Below, piece after piece: positions 1 through 7,578 of a stretch of 33,960 nucleotides of DNA. This DNA is from Thermoproteota archaeon. Its GTDB lineage: Archaea; Korarchaeota; Korarchaeia; Korarchaeales; Korarchaeaceae. The notes below the pieces were generated by a model. That model searched no databases. It was not told the DNA's origin and saw only the letters and a list, made by a program, of their open reading frames with translations. Positions within the stretch are counted from its first letter, which is position 1, and every line of letters starts with the position of its first letter. The DNA lies in the NCBI GenBank assembly GCA_027491785.1, contig JAOZGJ010000032.1, positions 1 through 33,960 of the forward strand. Reading direction: 5' to 3'. A program made the position numbers and the translations under genes.

Positions 1-306
1 CTACTCTTTTTTAGGTTTACCCCTCTTCTCTCTCTTTTCTTTTTCCTTTAATAGATCCTGATATAGATCCGTCTCCTTAAGAGCATTAAGAACTTCATCA
101 TCACTGGCTCCTTCGGATATCTCTAGCTTTATAGGGAGAGGTACCAGGTGTTTGACGTTTACCCTTCTCCTCCTCACTCCTGTAAGCTCCTTGGGTCCTG
201 TGACCTCAACGAAATTATCATCTATTATATTCACGACAACGCATACTCTACCAGCTTCCCTACCGGCTATCTTTCTACAAACTCTTCCTACTTCTATTAC
301 AGGCAT
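1..306 (-). CDS. rpl14e: Ribosomal protein eL14 (L14e)
   Basis: This is a 101-residue large-subunit ribosomal protein specific to archaea and eukaryotes. The sequence shows a small KOW/SH3-like barrel at the N-terminus (the run from VGRVCRKIAGREAGR to VVNIIDDNFVEVTG) followed by a basic RRRRVNVKHL segment and a lysine-rich C-terminal tail, which is the eL14 pattern. The ATG start is preceded by a GGGGTG ribosome site with about six bases of spacing. The stop codon lies exactly at the window edge, so the gene is complete. It lies 34 bases downstream of L34e and is almost certainly co-transcribed with it. In many archaea cmk sits between these two genes and cbf5 follows; cmk is absent here and what follows is outside the window. 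Confidence 0.93.
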   Translation of the reverse strand: MPVIEVGRVCRKIAGREAGRVCVVVNIIDDNFVEVTGPKELTGVRRRRVNVKHLVPLPIKLEISEGASDDEVLNALKETDLYQDLLKEKEKREKRGKPKKE

Positions 307-340
307 ATTCGCACCCCTCTCGCGAGTGGGAAGGCGTCCA

Positions 341-646
341 TTAGGACGCCAGGAGGGATATACCCTCCTCTATAGCTCTGGAGATCATCAGTTCGCGGAG
401 GCATCTAGAGCAAAGGTTACCTCCATAGGGCCTATTAGGTCTCCTTTGACTGTAGGTCATCTTCCTCATGATATGCTTTGATCCCGTAGGGGTTGCATTG
501 AGAGGCGCCCCGCATCTGGAGCATCTAGCAACCGAGTGTTTCTTATGCCTATGATGGTAGGCTATCCTACCACCTGGGGTTCTGATAGCTATTCTAGGCT
601 TCTTAAGTGAGCGGCTTCTTCCGCTTTTATTGATATCCCTTATCAC
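341..646 (-). CDS. rpl34e: Ribosomal protein eL34 (L34e)
   Basis: This 101-residue basic protein of the large subunit carries the eL34 signature: an arginine/lysine-rich N-terminus, a CSRCG pair around residues 42-45 and a second CSRC pair around 78-81, together forming a four-cysteine zinc site. The start is GTG, chosen because a full GGAGGTG ribosome site (654-660) lies seven bases upstream and the next in-frame start would remove the basic N-terminus. An AT-rich 141-base gap separates it from the DUF106 gene upstream and contains a likely terminator and a new TATA box, so L34e-L14e probably form their own transcript. Confidence 0.93.
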   Translation of the reverse strand: MIRDINKSGRSRSLKKPRIAIRTPGGRIAYHHRHKKHSVARCSRCGAPLNATPTGSKHIMRKMTYSQRRPNRPYGGNLCSRCLRELMISRAIEEGISLLAS

Positions 647-686
647 AAGCTAGCACCTCCGCGGCCAGTCGTAACAGGAAGATGTG

Positions 687-696
687 TATTTTTAAC
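687..696 (-). promoter_or_regulatory. TATA box for the L34e-L14e transcript
   Basis: On the minus strand this reads CGTTAAAAAT. Its centre lies about 26 bases before position 666, which would give a 5' leader of roughly 20 bases containing the GGAGGTG ribosome site at 654-660. The geometry fits an archaeal TATA/BRE promoter. This is inferred from spacing only. Confidence 0.5.
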
Positions 697-731
697 GTTT
701 ACTTTCCGATGTCAAATTAAAATAATTATTA

Positions 732-787
732 ATTTACCTTCTAATTTAGAAAAATATGGTAAATATCCTGTTTTAATTGAAAAAGAA
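732..787 (-). terminator. Hairpin and T-rich tract after the spc-SecY-DUF106 operon
   Basis: Directly after the DUF106 stop the minus strand reads TTCTTTTTC. Further on come nested inverted repeats: ATTTACC (732-738) pairs with GGTAAAT (758-764), and inside it lies TTCTAATTTAGAA (739-751), a near-perfect palindrome. The stretch beyond is T/A-rich. This looks like the end of the long ribosomal transcript, but archaeal terminators are often only T-tracts, so the hairpin may be incidental. Confidence 0.4.
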
Positions 788-1294
788 TCATTCTGTTAAC
801 GATGTTCCTGATATTTTCTGGAGGATTAGAGAGAAGAAGTACGACGCGATTATGTAATAACCTAGGTACCCAAGCGTCTGATCCGAGAGAGCACTATTAC
901 CATGAAAGTAACTCATTATGAATGGTATAGGAAAGGGCAGTACAACTACAGGTATCTCTGAGTAGAAGCTACCTAATGCCCAGAAGATGAGAAGGATTGG
1001 TATTGTTGTGTAAAGCATCGGCTTCATGTTCATTTTGGTCATCTCGGATCTAGCAGCATCGAATTGAGGTTTCATCCTATCCATCTTCCTCTTCAACTTC
1101 TTATTCTCCGGATCCTTCAGGAACTCCCTTTGGAGCTTCGTATATTCGTTCACTATCTTTTGAAGCTCTCTAAGCCTGGAGTAATCTATAGTCCTCTTAT
1201 TCAGGAGTATTATAGCTAAGCTTATCACGAAGGCCAGCACCGTGAGGAATATTATAGAGCCGGGGGGGAAGAGAATCCATTCCAATCCTAGCAA
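788..1294 (-). CDS. DUF106 / EMC3-like (Oxa1-YidC superfamily) membrane insertase
   Basis: This 168-residue membrane protein belongs to the archaeal DUF106 family, related to YidC/Oxa1, EMC3 and TMCO1, which assist insertion of membrane proteins. Three or four hydrophobic segments are visible (about 10-30, 95-112, 114-130 and 143-160), with a long charged coiled-coil hairpin between the first and second (residues 35-90, rich in lysine and glutamate), as expected for the family. The start is TTG; the minus strand has GGGTGATGAT directly before it, overlapping the end of secY, which argues for coupled translation. Its place right after secY fits a job at the translocon. In many archaea adk lies between secY and this gene; here only four bases do. 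Confidence 0.88.
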   Translation of the reverse strand: MLGLEWILFPPGSIIFLTVLAFVISLAIILLNKRTIDYSRLRELQKIVNEYTKLQREFLKDPENKKLKRKMDRMKPQFDAARSEMTKMNMKPMLYTTIPILLIFWALGSFYSEIPVVVLPFPIPFIMSYFHGNSALSDQTLGYLGYYIIASYFFSLILQKISGTSLTE

Positions 1295-1298
1295 ATCA

Positions 1299-2702
1299 TC
1301 ACCCGATGAATCTCTTGAGTCTGGGATACATCTCTAATGCGCGTTCACGCATCAGCGTCTCGTAGAAGCCAGCAACTATTGTGACCGCAAGCAATATTCC
1401 ACTCCCTGTTCCTAAAGCCCCTGAAAAGTCTGCTAATGCTGCTAGAAGTCCAACTATAAAACCTCCAAGATATGTGACTGCCTCTATATAGCTTTCTATC
1501 GTCTTGGCCACTATTCTAGTGGAGGATCTCCTACCAGGAACGACTATTCCCTGGCCGACGAGCTGTTCACTTACAGATCTTGGATCCATGCCTGACGTCA
1601 TTACCCAGATCTTTGCGAACACTACACTCGCTCCAACCAAGGTCACTAAATATACTAACGCCCTCAGTGGATCTTGAACTAGGACGCTCGGTCCCCTCGG
1701 AGTCGTAAGATAATATGCCAGTCCGGATACCGGTACTACGCTCCCTGTTATGGGATCTGCCTCGAATTTACCCAATATGTCAACCAAGTATTTCACCCAA
1801 CCCTGCGGGTTGGCGCCAAATCTGGCCCACATGATCTTAGCCATTATATTTACGTCACCTAGGAGGGCGGCAGCGAATATTATTGGAACGTTACTCACAT
1901 AGAGAAGCCTTATGGGATATTTTGTTCTATATCCGCCATAGAGAGCGTGGGCTATTGGTATGTTCACCTTGATCTCATAGGCCCATACCACAGCTATGAA
2001 TACGACAAATGTGGCTATAAGTCCAAGAAGGTCAGGAAGTGCCCCTCTATAAAGAGCACCCACTCCCTCGGTAAGTAAAGCTGGAATGACCCCAACATAT
2101 CTCCCAGACTGCTTCTCTATCGCAGGAGATAATGTGCCCCATATAACCCTCTGAGCCACACCAGCCAATATGAATAGGCTTATTCCGCTACCTATTCCCC
2201 ACTTACTTGTTAAGTCGTCGAGCATCATTAGTAAGAAGCTACCTAATGAAAGCTGAGCGATTGCCAGTAGTGCTTGGTTCGTCGTGAGGTTTCCAAATCT
2301 CCCACCGAGGGTATAGGCCGTTACCTCGAACAGTATGAAGAATATCGCAGCAACTCTCTCGGCTTCTTGGAAGAACTTCCTATCTTCTGGATCAGTCAAA
2401 TCAAGCTGAACTATTTTGCTACCTACTAATAACTCCAAGACTATACCTGCTGTTACTATTGGTCCTATTCCAAGCTCAACGATGCTCCCTTGCGCACCAG
2501 CAAAGATTATTCTGAGCTGAGCTAGGAAATCCAGTCCTCCCCTAGGAACGCCATAGAGGGGAACTTCTGTCAGGAAGAAATATATTAGGAGAACTATACC
2601 AGTCCATACCATTTTTTCCTTGAGAGACGGTGTTTGTTTGGGCTTTTCCACCTCCGGGATAGCTCTATTAATCTTGGCAGTTATTTCCCTAATCCAGCTC
2701 AT
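1299..2702 (-). CDS. secY: Preprotein translocase subunit SecY
   Basis: SecY is the channel-forming subunit of the Sec translocon in the cytoplasmic membrane, moving secreted proteins across and membrane proteins into the bilayer. The 467-residue length and about ten hydrophobic segments fit archaeal SecY/Sec61-alpha. Visible landmarks are the N-terminal amphipathic stretch (IREITAKINRAIPEVEKP), the first helix followed by a short plug region (VPLYGVPRGGLDF), and the late segment PGRRSSTRIVAKTIESY, which corresponds to the cytosolic loop before the last two helices. The ATG start is preceded by GGGGATG. It follows L15 by 12 bases, the standard archaeal order. Confidence 0.96.
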   Translation of the reverse strand: MSWIREITAKINRAIPEVEKPKQTPSLKEKMVWTGIVLLIYFFLTEVPLYGVPRGGLDFLAQLRIIFAGAQGSIVELGIGPIVTAGIVLELLVGSKIVQLDLTDPEDRKFFQEAERVAAIFFILFEVTAYTLGGRFGNLTTNQALLAIAQLSLGSFLLMMLDDLTSKWGIGSGISLFILAGVAQRVIWGTLSPAIEKQSGRYVGVIPALLTEGVGALYRGALPDLLGLIATFVVFIAVVWAYEIKVNIPIAHALYGGYRTKYPIRLLYVSNVPIIFAAALLGDVNIMAKIMWARFGANPQGWVKYLVDILGKFEADPITGSVVPVSGLAYYLTTPRGPSVLVQDPLRALVYLVTLVGASVVFAKIWVMTSGMDPRSVSEQLVGQGIVVPGRRSSTRIVAKTIESYIEAVTYLGGFIVGLLAALADFSGALGTGSGILLAVTIVAGFYETLMRERALEMYPRLKRFIG

Positions 2703-2714
2703 TTAACATCCCCT

Positions 2715-3173
2715 TCAGGAGATAATAATCACGGATCCGCCTACCTCCTCTAACTTCCTGGTGGCATTCCTGCTAGCTGCCTTCACCTTAACGATCATAG
2801 GCATCTTTACGCTGCCCCTTCCAAGTAGTTTGTCGTATCCAGCTCCACCCAGATCAACCTCTATCTTGTCATTTTCCTTTTTAGCATAACCGAGAGCCAT
2901 CAGGTCAGGCATCACTTCCTCTAGTTCTCCTATATTTATTGCTTTCCTCTCTTTAATGACGGCTCTAGGTCTCTTAAATCCTCTCCTTCCTCTTCCAAAG
3001 TAATTAGGCTCGTGAGCGGTTATCCACGTCCATAGGTGCTTCTTAACCCCTGCTTTACCGAACCCTCCCTGCCTGCCGCTCCTTCTATGTTGTCTCTGTT
3101 GGCCATAACCGTGTAGCCTATACCCTCTAAGCTTCCTACTCTTCTTCCCTTTCCTAGGTATGGATCTCATCAT
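2715..3173 (-). CDS. rpl15: Ribosomal protein uL15
   Basis: This 152-residue large-subunit protein has the archaeal/eukaryotic uL15 form: a very basic glycine-rich N-terminus (RKSRKLRGYRLHGYGQQRQHR and GGFGKAGVKKH) and a C-terminal globular domain with the LLGRGSVKMPMIVKVKAAS motif. Two ATG codons are in tandem at the start; the first overlaps the L30 stop by four bases (ATGA), the classic sign of coupled translation. SecY follows 12 bases later. Confidence 0.95.
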   Translation of the reverse strand: MMRSIPRKGKKSRKLRGYRLHGYGQQRQHRRSGRQGGFGKAGVKKHLWTWITAHEPNYFGRGRRGFKRPRAVIKERKAINIGELEEVMPDLMALGYAKKENDKIEVDLGGAGYDKLLGRGSVKMPMIVKVKAASRNATRKLEEVGGSVIIIS

Positions 3174-3631
3174 ATCATCCTCCTGAGGAGCCTATTTATC
3201 TCTGTTCCCCTATAACCCAATTCCCCACCATCGTTCCATGATCTCTTAGTTGATTTCTTGAAACCACCTTTAGGAGGAGTAAGCCTAAAATATGGCTTAA
3301 TCCACTCTAATTTATGCAAATTCTCTTTTCCAGAGATAATGGCGTTAGCTAATTCGTTTATGCTGCTAAATTCTGTATTATCCTTAAGCCATTCATCAGA
3401 GAGCTTTCCACCTTTAGATAGCTCTGCTCTATTTCTTAGGAGGTTTTCCAAGGTTTCTCTATCGATCTCCCCATACGTAGTATAGTCCTTTACCTTGTAT
3501 AACATCCCCCTATAGGACGGGGTTAGGGGTACTATGGTAGCCCAGAACTTCCTCTTAATATGGAGCATGTCGAGCGTATACCTAATATCGGGTTTTATAT
3601 CAACCCTACCTCTAATTCTAATAACGGCCAT
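3170..3631 (-). CDS. rpl30: Ribosomal protein uL30
   Basis: This is the archaeal-length uL30 (153 residues from the chosen start). The conserved core begins MAVIRIRGRVDIKPDIRYTL, typical of the family N-terminus, and continues with LHIKRKFWATIVP and a lysine/arginine-rich C-terminus ending GTEINRLLRRMI. I chose the ATG at 3631, which has GAGGT eight bases upstream. The frame stays open for 21 more codons to a GTG at 3694, and another ATG lies at 3655, but these would add residues not usual in the family. The 118-base gap to S5 is unusual for this cluster. Confidence 0.93.
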   Translation of the reverse strand: MAVIRIRGRVDIKPDIRYTLDMLHIKRKFWATIVPLTPSYRGMLYKVKDYTTYGEIDRETLENLLRNRAELSKGGKLSDEWLKDNTEFSSINELANAIISGKENLHKLEWIKPYFRLTPPKGGFKKSTKRSWNDGGELGYRGTEINRLLRRMI

Positions 3632-3715
3632 TAGAGGGACCTCTTCCAATATCATCACCTCTAAATGGGCGCATCCGACATCGAGCGCGTCCACGCCTAA
3701 CGAATGCGCACCTCT

Positions 3716-3729
3716 CTAATTTTGATTAG
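3716..3729. repeat. Short inverted repeat in the S5-L30 gap
   Basis: CTAAT and ATTAG flank a four-base centre (TTTG on the plus strand). It lies in the 118-base gap between S5 and L30, beside a T-rich stretch (minus-strand GATTTTTATTCTCC) that could be a TATA-like element or a pause site. Function is unknown. Confidence 0.35.
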
Positions 3730-3749
3730 GAGAATAAAAATCCTTTGGA

Positions 3750-4397
3750 TCAAAATCTCCAGTCTTGAGGAAGGGTCATTAAAAGTAGTTTCCAGAGGGC
3801 ACTGTGTATTGCAAAAGCATAGTTCATCCTATTCTTCGTTTGACCCTTAGAGAATACCCTGACGTCCTGAAGGCCCCCGAGGCTTAGGATCACCTTAGCT
3901 GTCTCATTACCGACTATGCCTAGTTTCCTCGGAGCAGGCATTAAGGTAACCCTTACCGAGCCAGAAGTCCCTGAAACAGTTGCTGGTATAGAGTGAGGTC
4001 TACCGCACCCGCATTCCCAAGATCCGCACCCCTTCCTTACCTTGACTATGTTTATCTTCGCATTTCTAATGGCATCCTCTAGAGCCAGCCTGAATTCCTT
4101 TCCCTTGCCCTTTCCTACCCCTACGTAGTTCATCCCGTCTCCAACTGCAGCTACAATTCTCAGTTGTGTCATTTCTCCTGCGTCAGTCTGTCTTTGGACC
4201 CTCCTGACTTCTATTATTTCCTCCTTAAGTCCAGGAACTAATGTATCCACTATTTCAGGCTCCTGTATAGGTATACCTCTCCTGAGGATCTCATCTATGC
4301 TCTTGATTCTCCCTTCAGCTACTAGCCTACCCACTCCAGTCCTCGGAGTCCAAGATCTCTCAAGTTCAGCCCCAGAACTACCTTCCTCCGATGACAT
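3750..4397 (-). CDS. rps5: Ribosomal protein uS5
   Basis: Small-subunit protein of 215 residues. The N-terminal double-stranded RNA-binding domain contains RIVAAVGDGMNYVGVGKGKG; the archaeal/eukaryotic insertion KGCGSWECGCGRPHSIP with three cysteines follows, and the C-terminal domain contains SVRVTLMPAPRKLGIV. It is longer than bacterial S5 and matches the archaeal form. The ATG is preceded by GAGAGGTTGATG. It lies 32 bases after L18 and is the last gene before the unusual gap. Confidence 0.95.
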   Translation of the reverse strand: MSSEEGSSGAELERSWTPRTGVGRLVAEGRIKSIDEILRRGIPIQEPEIVDTLVPGLKEEIIEVRRVQRQTDAGEMTQLRIVAAVGDGMNYVGVGKGKGKEFRLALEDAIRNAKINIVKVRKGCGSWECGCGRPHSIPATVSGTSGSVRVTLMPAPRKLGIVGNETAKVILSLGGLQDVRVFSKGQTKNRMNYAFAIHSALWKLLLMTLPQDWRF

Positions 4398-4429
4398 CTA
4401 CATCAACCTCTCATGAGCAATAAACCTAT

Positions 4430-5035
4430 TTAACTCTGCCTGTTAGTGCCGAGGGCCTGTTCTAATTGTGAGAGAACTTTCTCTAGAGATTCAGGTATGA
4501 GTTCTGGATCAGCTCCCTTGCTCAAGTACGAGGAGAACTGCTTCTTATAAAGCTCCTCATTCTCGCTCTTCAGGAAGGAGACCCAAGAGGCCACATGTTT
4601 ACCTCTTATTCTCTCTTCGCTAGGTAAGATATCGGGAGAGTATGGTACGTGAAGCCCAGCATCCAGTACACCTTTAAGGGCCGCATATATTCTGGATCCC
4701 TTTGTAGATGGAAATCTACCGATGTCAAGTACTGCTTCCTCTACTCCCTTACTCTTAGCCCTAATTCCAGCCAGATATCCCGTTAGGTAGGCTGCTGGTA
4801 GATTTTTACCATTATATACCCATCCAAACTTACTCAATTCCTTTGAGAATGCTTGAGCTATCACCTCATCGCCATCTGGCCTAAATCTCACGAATTGGAC
4901 TATTATATACCTATTTGTCCTCCTTATAACAACTCTCGGCTTCCCGCTCTTAAGAAGAGCTAACCTCTTCTTATAATCTGTTTTTCCCTCTCTTCTTCTC
5001 CTAAATTTCACCTTATACCTTCCAGATCTAGCCAC
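4430..5035 (-). CDS. rpl18: Ribosomal protein uL18
   Basis: This is a 201-residue archaeal-type uL18, which binds 5S rRNA together with uL5. Family landmarks are the N-terminal YKVKFRRRREGKTDYKKRLALL, then KPRVVIRRTNRYIIVQ, AYLTGYLAGIRAKSKG and the KGVLDAGLHVPYSPDILPSEERIRGKHV stretch. The start is GTG, overlapping the L19e stop by eight bases, with GAGGTG seven bases before it. Length and motifs match archaeal L18, not the short bacterial protein. Confidence 0.95.
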   Translation of the reverse strand: MARSGRYKVKFRRRREGKTDYKKRLALLKSGKPRVVIRRTNRYIIVQFVRFRPDGDEVIAQAFSKELSKFGWVYNGKNLPAAYLTGYLAGIRAKSKGVEEAVLDIGRFPSTKGSRIYAALKGVLDAGLHVPYSPDILPSEERIRGKHVASWVSFLKSENEELYKKQFSSYLSKGADPELIPESLEKVLSQLEQALGTNRQS

Positions 5036-5453
5036 TCCTCTGCACCTCTCTCATCACATACGACCTCAGATGTGCCACACTTTCGAACCTAGACAGTCTT
5101 CTGTAGAGGTATCTATACATATTAATGTCTATCATTCCCTTCTCTTTCATGATTCTAAGCTCTCTCCTGAGAGCTCTAACTTTGTTAATCCATCTACTCT
5201 TTCTGGAGAGCCTTGAATACTTCCCTCCCTTTCTTCTCCCAGGACCTTTCCTCCTAGGTCTCTCTCTAGATCTAGCTCTGCTAGTACCTCTTTTCGGTAA
5301 TATCCTGATCGCCTTGGACCTTATTAGCCTCTTAATATCGCTCCTAGTTATTGCTTCTGATATCATATCCGCTTTCTCAGGATCGAGTTTAACTCTATCC
5401 AGCCCCACACCTGCTACTTTAGCAGCTAATTTCTTCTGGTAATCTAGCTTCAT
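5028..5453 (-). CDS. rpl19e: Ribosomal protein eL19 (L19e)
   Basis: This is a 141-residue, very basic large-subunit protein with no bacterial homologue in that family. The eL19 pattern is clear: the N-terminal MKLDYQKKLAAKVAGVGLDRVKLDP, the LIRSKAIRILPKRGTSRARS linker and the long C-terminal helix of arginine and lysine residues. The start overlaps the L32e stop by four bases (ATGA), and the end overlaps L18 by eight, so the three genes are translationally coupled. Confidence 0.95.
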   Translation of the reverse strand: MKLDYQKKLAAKVAGVGLDRVKLDPEKADMISEAITRSDIKRLIRSKAIRILPKRGTSRARSRERPRRKGPGRRKGGKYSRLSRKSRWINKVRALRRELRIMKEKGMIDINMYRYLYRRLSRFESVAHLRSYVMREVQRSG

Positions 5454-5854
5454 TCTTCAATCACCCTCCTATTAGCTATTACTAGACCAAGCTTCTCAGC
5501 TTCCTTTTGAATTTCTGAAGCCTTCTTATTCCCAACACTCCCCGCTATATATACGATGACATTTTTATCCCTAGCTACATCCCTTAATTCCTTCAAATTA
5601 TGGACTATCACAGGCCTTCTACCGGAGGGGTGAAGGCCTCTTATTATATCAGGGTTTTTATATCCTATCACGGGATTTTTTGGTCTGCTCTTCAGCTTAA
5701 GTCTCTGCTTATTATCTATCCCACGGGGTCTCCTCCAACTCTTGACAGCCCCTTTCCTCCAATATCTAGCTAAATTTATGAATCTTGGTTTTTTCTTCTT
5801 CATCTTTTTCAAAATGGCAGCATTTTTCTTAACATCATTAATGATATATGTCAT
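5450..5854 (-). CDS. rpl32e: Ribosomal protein eL32 (L32e)
   Basis: This 134-residue protein shows the eL32 core: FINLARYWRKGAVKSWRRPRGIDNKQR, then NPVIGYKNPDIIRGLHPSG and a C-terminal Rossmann-like segment ending VIANRRVIEE. It lacks the long N-terminal extension found in some archaea. Its ATG lies one base after the L6 stop, with GGTGA about seven bases upstream lying inside the end of L6. Confidence 0.95.
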   Translation of the reverse strand: MTYIINDVKKNAAILKKMKKKKPRFINLARYWRKGAVKSWRRPRGIDNKQRLKLKSRPKNPVIGYKNPDIIRGLHPSGRRPVIVHNLKELRDVARDKNVIVYIAGSVGNKKASEIQKEAEKLGLVIANRRVIEE

Positions 5855-5855
5855 A

Positions 5856-6407
5856 TTACTTCACCACATAGATGCCATCCATAAATACCCTTGGATCTTT
5901 ACCCTTTATCTTAGTTGCCTGCCTTATATTAGCAGCTGTCTGACCTACGTCCTCCTTTGAGATCCCCTCTATATATAATCTATCTCCTTCTACCCTTACC
6001 TTCGTCTCTCCAACTATCCTAGCATATCTTGGAGCTTTCTCGCCTAGAAAATTAGATATCTTGACTAACCTATTCTTATCGTCTACCTCCACTCTCATAG
6101 GAAAGTGAGCGTATACTATGACCATCTCTTTAGAAAATCCCTCAGTAACGCCCTTCATCATGTTCCTTATATGAGAGGATATTGTACCGAGATATGCACG
6201 ATGGAATTTCCTCTTACCGTAGACTCTCACTTTTATCTTATCGCCTTCTTTTGATATTTCAACCAGATCCCTATGGAATTCCTTCCCAAGGATCCCTTTA
6301 GGGCCCTTGACTTTTATCTTAGATCCCTTTATTTCTACCTCTACTCCTTCCAATACGGGAATTTCGGATTCCTGTGCTTGGGTTACGACTCTAGGATACC
6401 TAACCAT
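5856..6407 (-). CDS. rpl6: Ribosomal protein uL6
   Basis: Large-subunit protein of 183 residues built from two similar domains; the KGPKGILGKEF and AHFPMRVEVDDKNRLVKISNFLGEK segments are diagnostic. I place the start at MVRYPRVV (ATG at 6407), which has AAGGTGAGC six bases before it. An ATG at 6425 is also in frame but has no spaced ribosome site and would add only six residues. The upstream S8 stop is at 6428. Confidence 0.94.
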   Translation of the reverse strand: MVRYPRVVTQAQESEIPVLEGVEVEIKGSKIKVKGPKGILGKEFHRDLVEISKEGDKIKVRVYGKRKFHRAYLGTISSHIRNMMKGVTEGFSKEMVIVYAHFPMRVEVDDKNRLVKISNFLGEKAPRYARIVGETKVRVEGDRLYIEGISKEDVGQTAANIRQATKIKGKDPRVFMDGIYVVK

Positions 6408-6427
6408 AATGCTCACCTTCCTCATCC

Positions 6428-6820
6428 TCAGTAACAGTAAGCTAGAAGAACTCCTCCCAGACCTCTCCTTTTAGCTTCTCTATGGCTCATAATCCCATAG
6501 TTGGTGGAGACTACTAGTACACCAACGTTTTCAGCGGGTAGATACATCTTCTCCCAGTACAAGAACTCATCCTTCTTAACGGAGAACCTAGGCTTTACTA
6601 CTCCCGCCTTATTTATTCTACCGCTAAGTACTACCCTATATTTTCCTGCCCTACCATCATCTATGTATTCAAACTCTTTTATGTATCCCTCCTCCTCAAG
6701 GATCTTGAGCACCTTACCCACAAGCTTTGAAGCTACGTTGATCACAGTCTCTCTCTTACCAACCCTAGAAGCGTTGGTTAAAGTGCTCATGGCATCAGCT
6801 AAGACATCCAGTCTGGCCAT
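6428..6820 (-). CDS. rps8: Ribosomal protein uS8
   Basis: This 130-residue small-subunit protein binds the central domain of 16S rRNA. The sequence opens with LDVLADAMSTLTNASRVGKRE and ends with the conserved VLVVSTNYGIMSHREAKRRG and GGVLLAYCY motifs of archaeal S8. The start codon follows the S14 stop by nine bases and uses a strong GAGGTGATCTC-ATG site, part of a 19-base block repeated exactly at the L5 start. Confidence 0.96.
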   Translation of the reverse strand: MARLDVLADAMSTLTNASRVGKRETVINVASKLVGKVLKILEEEGYIKEFEYIDDGRAGKYRVVLSGRINKAGVVKPRFSVKKDEFLYWEKMYLPAENVGVLVVSTNYGIMSHREAKRRGLGGVLLAYCY

Positions 6821-6833
6821 GAGATCACCTCAC
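6815..6833 (-). promoter_or_regulatory. Ribosome-binding/start block of S8, identical copy 1
   Basis: These 19 bases read GTGAGGTGATCTCATGGCC on the minus strand and are identical to 7560-7578 at the L5 start. The block contains the stop of the upstream gene (in different frames at the two sites), the Shine-Dalgarno sequence and the first two codons. Confidence 0.85.
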
Positions 6834-6994
6834 TCGTATTTCTTCCATCCCATCAATGGGGCCACTTCTAAGAAGCACTGTCTACAGAGGTAAAGTCCGT
6901 ATTTCCGGATTATGCCCCTTCCAGTCCTGCCGCATCTTCTGCATACATAGGTGCCCTTTCCCTTTGTTCTAACTTTCCTCCTAGGCTTCACCAT
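6830..6994 (-). CDS. rps14: Ribosomal protein uS14, zinc-binding form
   Basis: This short gene (54 codons) fills the gap between L5 and S8. It reads [16 protein letters not shown] and then [25 protein letters not shown] and a C-terminus ending GWKKYE. The four cysteines at 18, 21, 37 and 40 form the CxxC...CxxC zinc knuckle of archaeal S14, and the length of 50-56 residues is normal. AAGGTGGG precedes the ATG. Position between L5 and S8 is the conserved archaeal order, which makes the call secure. Confidence 0.95.
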   Translation of the reverse strand: MVKPRRKVRTKGKGTYVCRRCGRTGRGIIRKYGLYLCRQCFLEVAPLMGWKKYE

Positions 6995-7004
6995 TTTTCC
7001 CACC

Positions 7005-7565
7005 TTACTCGCTATCTGTTACTATATTCAGCCTTAAGTACTTTTCCGCGAACACCTTAGATTCCTCTCTAGTAAGCCTATGCTTCCTAGGTATCCTACT
7101 TCTCTTGACTCTTCTCTTAGCGACTCTATAGCCTGCTCTTCCCATGGTTACTATCACGTCCATCCCGAATATTCCTATATCCGCTTTATATCTAACTCCT
7201 GGTATCTCTATATGTTCTTTTATGCCAAAGGCGAAATTCCCGAACTCATCAAAGGCACTGGCCTTCACCCTCCGATCTACGGCATCAGCCACTCTATCAA
7301 GTAGTTCCACAGCTTTTTTACCCCTGACAGTCACGGTCACTGCTATAGGTTCTCTCTTCCTTATACCAAATTCCCTTATAGTTCTTTTAGCTCTTCTTTG
7401 CACCGGTTTCTGGCCTGTAAGCTCTTCTAACACTTTTCCAGCTCTAAGCAGAACTTCTCCACTCCTTCCAACTGATATATTAAGCGTGACAGACATGACC
7501 TTAGGCATGAGCATCGGGTTGCTCTTCCATCTACTTTCTATTGTCTCGGCTAGTTCGCTGGCCAT
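7005..7565 (-). CDS. rpl5: Ribosomal protein uL5
   Basis: This 186-residue protein binds 5S rRNA and helps form the central protuberance. Diagnostic segments are [54 protein letters not shown], and [25 protein letters not shown] near the C-terminus. The ATG sits in the 19-base start block shared with S8 and begins four bases beyond the S4e stop, so the two genes are closely coupled. Confidence 0.96.
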   Translation of the reverse strand: MASELAETIESRWKSNPMLMPKVMSVTLNISVGRSGEVLLRAGKVLEELTGQKPVQRRAKRTIREFGIRKREPIAVTVTVRGKKAVELLDRVADAVDRRVKASAFDEFGNFAFGIKEHIEIPGVRYKADIGIFGMDVIVTMGRAGYRVAKRRVKRSRIPRKHRLTREESKVFAEKYLRLNIVTDSE

Positions 7566-7578
7566 GAGATCACCTCAC
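7560..7578 (-). promoter_or_regulatory. Ribosome-binding/start block of L5, identical copy 2
   Basis: This block has the same 19 bases as at 6815-6833. Here the S4e stop (TGA) lies inside the Shine-Dalgarno sequence, whereas at the S8 copy the S14 stop lies just ahead of it. Confidence 0.85.

Noticed and set aside
148-481. Plus-strand open frames across L14e and L34e
   Set aside because: They lie opposite two clear ribosomal protein genes and their translations show no domain or sensible start.
3645-3665. Possible C/D box sRNA (GTGATGA C-box match near the L30 start)
   Set aside because: No CTGA D box at a suitable distance was found; the match is explained by a ribosome-site-like sequence.
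3632-3694. Upstream GTG start of L30 adding 21 residues
   Set aside because: The family normally starts at MAVIRIRG, which has a well-spaced GAGGT site; the extension is kept only as an open question.
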